From positions 1-14,867 of the forward strand of contig JBMZAX010000023.1 in NCBI GenBank assembly GCA_049611805.1: a DNA stretch of 14,867 nt, given 5' to 3'. Source of the stretch: UBA7378 sp049611805. Its GTDB lineage: Bacteria > Pseudomonadota > Alphaproteobacteria > RS24. Every line of letters starts with the position of its first letter. Positions within the stretch are counted from its first letter, which is position 1. Below the pieces are notes generated by a model, which had not been told where the DNA came from, did no database searches, and was given only the letters and a program-made list of their open reading frames with translations. Both the position numbers and the translations under genes were made by a program. This document shows, piece by piece, positions 14,113 to 14,867 of this stretch.

Positions 14113-14867
14113 TTAAGATGCTTTTTGGTCGTCGGAATCGTCTTCGGGCACTTCCTCGAAATCGGCATCGACGATGTTCTCCTCGTCTTGAGCATCGGCC
14201 TCGGCCGCGGCTTCCCCGGCGGCTTCCTGCTGCGCCTTGTAAACCGCTTCGCCAATTTTCATGGCGGCCTGCGTCAGGCCTTGCGCCTTGGCTTCAATCT
14301 CGGCCTTGTCGTCGCCTTCAAGCGCTGTGCGCAACTCGGCGATGGCGGCCTCGGCGGCCTCGCGGTCTTCGGCTTCCACCGTATCTTCGTTTTCGGAAAT
14401 TGATTTTTCCGTCGCGTGGATCAGGCTTTCGGCATTATTGCGCACCTCGACGGACTCGCGGCGCTCCTTGTCGGCCTCGGCATTGGCTTCGGCATCCTTG
14501 ACCATTTGTTCAATGTCATCATCGGACAGCCCGCCCGATGCCTCAATGCGAATGGCCTGTTCCTTGCCGGTCGCCTTGTCGGTCGCCGACACATTGACAA
14601 TGCCATTGGCATCAATGTCGAAAGCAACTTCGATTTGCGGCACACCGCGCGGGGCGGGCGGCAGACCCTCAAGGTTGAACTGGCCGAGATTTTTATTGTC
14701 GGCGGCCATTTCGCGCTCGCCCTGACACACGCTGATGGTCACGGCGGACTGGTTGTCATCGGCGGTGGAAAAAACTTGCGACTTTTTGGTCGGAATGGTC
14801 GTGTTGCGGTCAATCAAACGGGTGAACACACCGCCCAGCGTTTCAATGCCCAGCGACAAAGGTGTTA
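14113..14867 (-). CDS. dnaK: Chaperone DnaK (Hsp70), 3' part, cut by window end
   Basis: DnaK is the ATP-driven Hsp70 chaperone that works with DnaJ and GrpE. Only the last 251 residues or so are present; the first complete codon in the window is at 14865. They cover the substrate-binding domain, from TPLSLGIETLGGVFTRLI through QGERE and GLPPAPRGVPQIEVAFDIDANGI (quoted in part), then the helical lid and a Glu/Asp-rich end terminating EEVPEDDSDDQKAS, close to the usual DnaK tail. The ATPase domain lies beyond the window. The position before dnaJ fits the classical dnaKJ pair. A cysteine stands in SVCQGERE, where Tyr or Leu is more usual. Confidence 0.97.
   Translation of the reverse strand, partial: TPLSLGIETLGGVFTRLIDRNTTIPTKKSQVFSTADDNQSAVTISVCQGEREMAADNKNLGQFNLEGLPPAPRGVPQIEVAFDIDANGIVNVSATDKATGKEQAIRIEASGGLSDDDIEQMVKDAEANAEADKERRESVEVRNNAESLIHATEKSISENEDTVEAEDREAAEAAIAELRTALEGDDKAEIEAKAQGLTQAAMKIGEAVYKAQQEAAGEAAAEADAQDEENIVDADFEEVPEDDSDDQKAS

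Noticed and set aside
1..14867. A novel defence, mobile or biosynthetic system
   Set aside because: All substantial open frames on coherent strands match housekeeping families. There are no transposases, integrases, toxin-antitoxin pairs, CRISPR repeats or marked changes in composition beyond short intergenic stretches.

Overview
This window is an ordinary, densely packed stretch of a high-GC alphaproteobacterial chromosome. The evidence is the combination of a Tim44/TimA-family protein, SecB with an acidic tail, the compact form of GpmA, a DUF2244 gene beside nth, the hisB-hisH-hisA-hisF-hisE-coaA order and the dnaK-dnaJ-dapB-gpmA order, all familiar from Alphaproteobacteria. The order or genus cannot be fixed by eye. 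No phage, transposon, CRISPR, tRNA, rRNA or plasmid signal was seen, and nearly every base is accounted for by recognisable housekeeping genes.

Layout. (1) 1-1822, plus strand: the 3' part of aroE, then coaE and dnaQ, tightly spaced. (2) 1854-2888, minus strand: an fxsA-secB pair convergent on dnaQ. (3) 2889-4286: a short divergent promoter region followed by timA and an smr-domain gene on plus; no mltA lies between them. (4) 4401-8549, plus: histidine genes hisB, hisH, hisA, hisF and hisE, followed by coaA, with overlaps or short gaps. (5) 8576-10251, minus: a PfkB-family (adenosine-kinase-like) sugar kinase and nth. (6) 10335-11446, plus: a DUF2244 membrane protein and an O6-methylguanine-DNA methyltransferase. 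(7) 11473-14867, minus: the 3' part of dnaK, then dnaJ, dapB and gpmA, with gaps of 21-36 bases.

How they work together. HisH and HisF form the imidazole glycerol phosphate synthase, fed by HisA, with HisB next in the pathway; HisE acts earlier. CoaA and CoaE are the first and last enzymes of CoA synthesis from pantothenate. SecB, FxsA and TimA relate to protein export or the inner membrane. Nth and the methyltransferase repair DNA, and DnaQ proofreads replication. DnaK/DnaJ form the main Hsp70 system, with lysine-pathway DapB and glycolytic GpmA behind them.

No new multi-gene system is visible. The most interesting details are at the level of expression: timA appears to have a promoter and Shine-Dalgarno that point to a non-canonical AUC start; the DUF2244 gene may be transcribed as a leaderless mRNA; and the hisF-hisE gap holds an AT-rich set of short repeats with an in-frame mini-ORF stopping just before hisE. 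All three are readings from sequence alone and need experiment or comparison.
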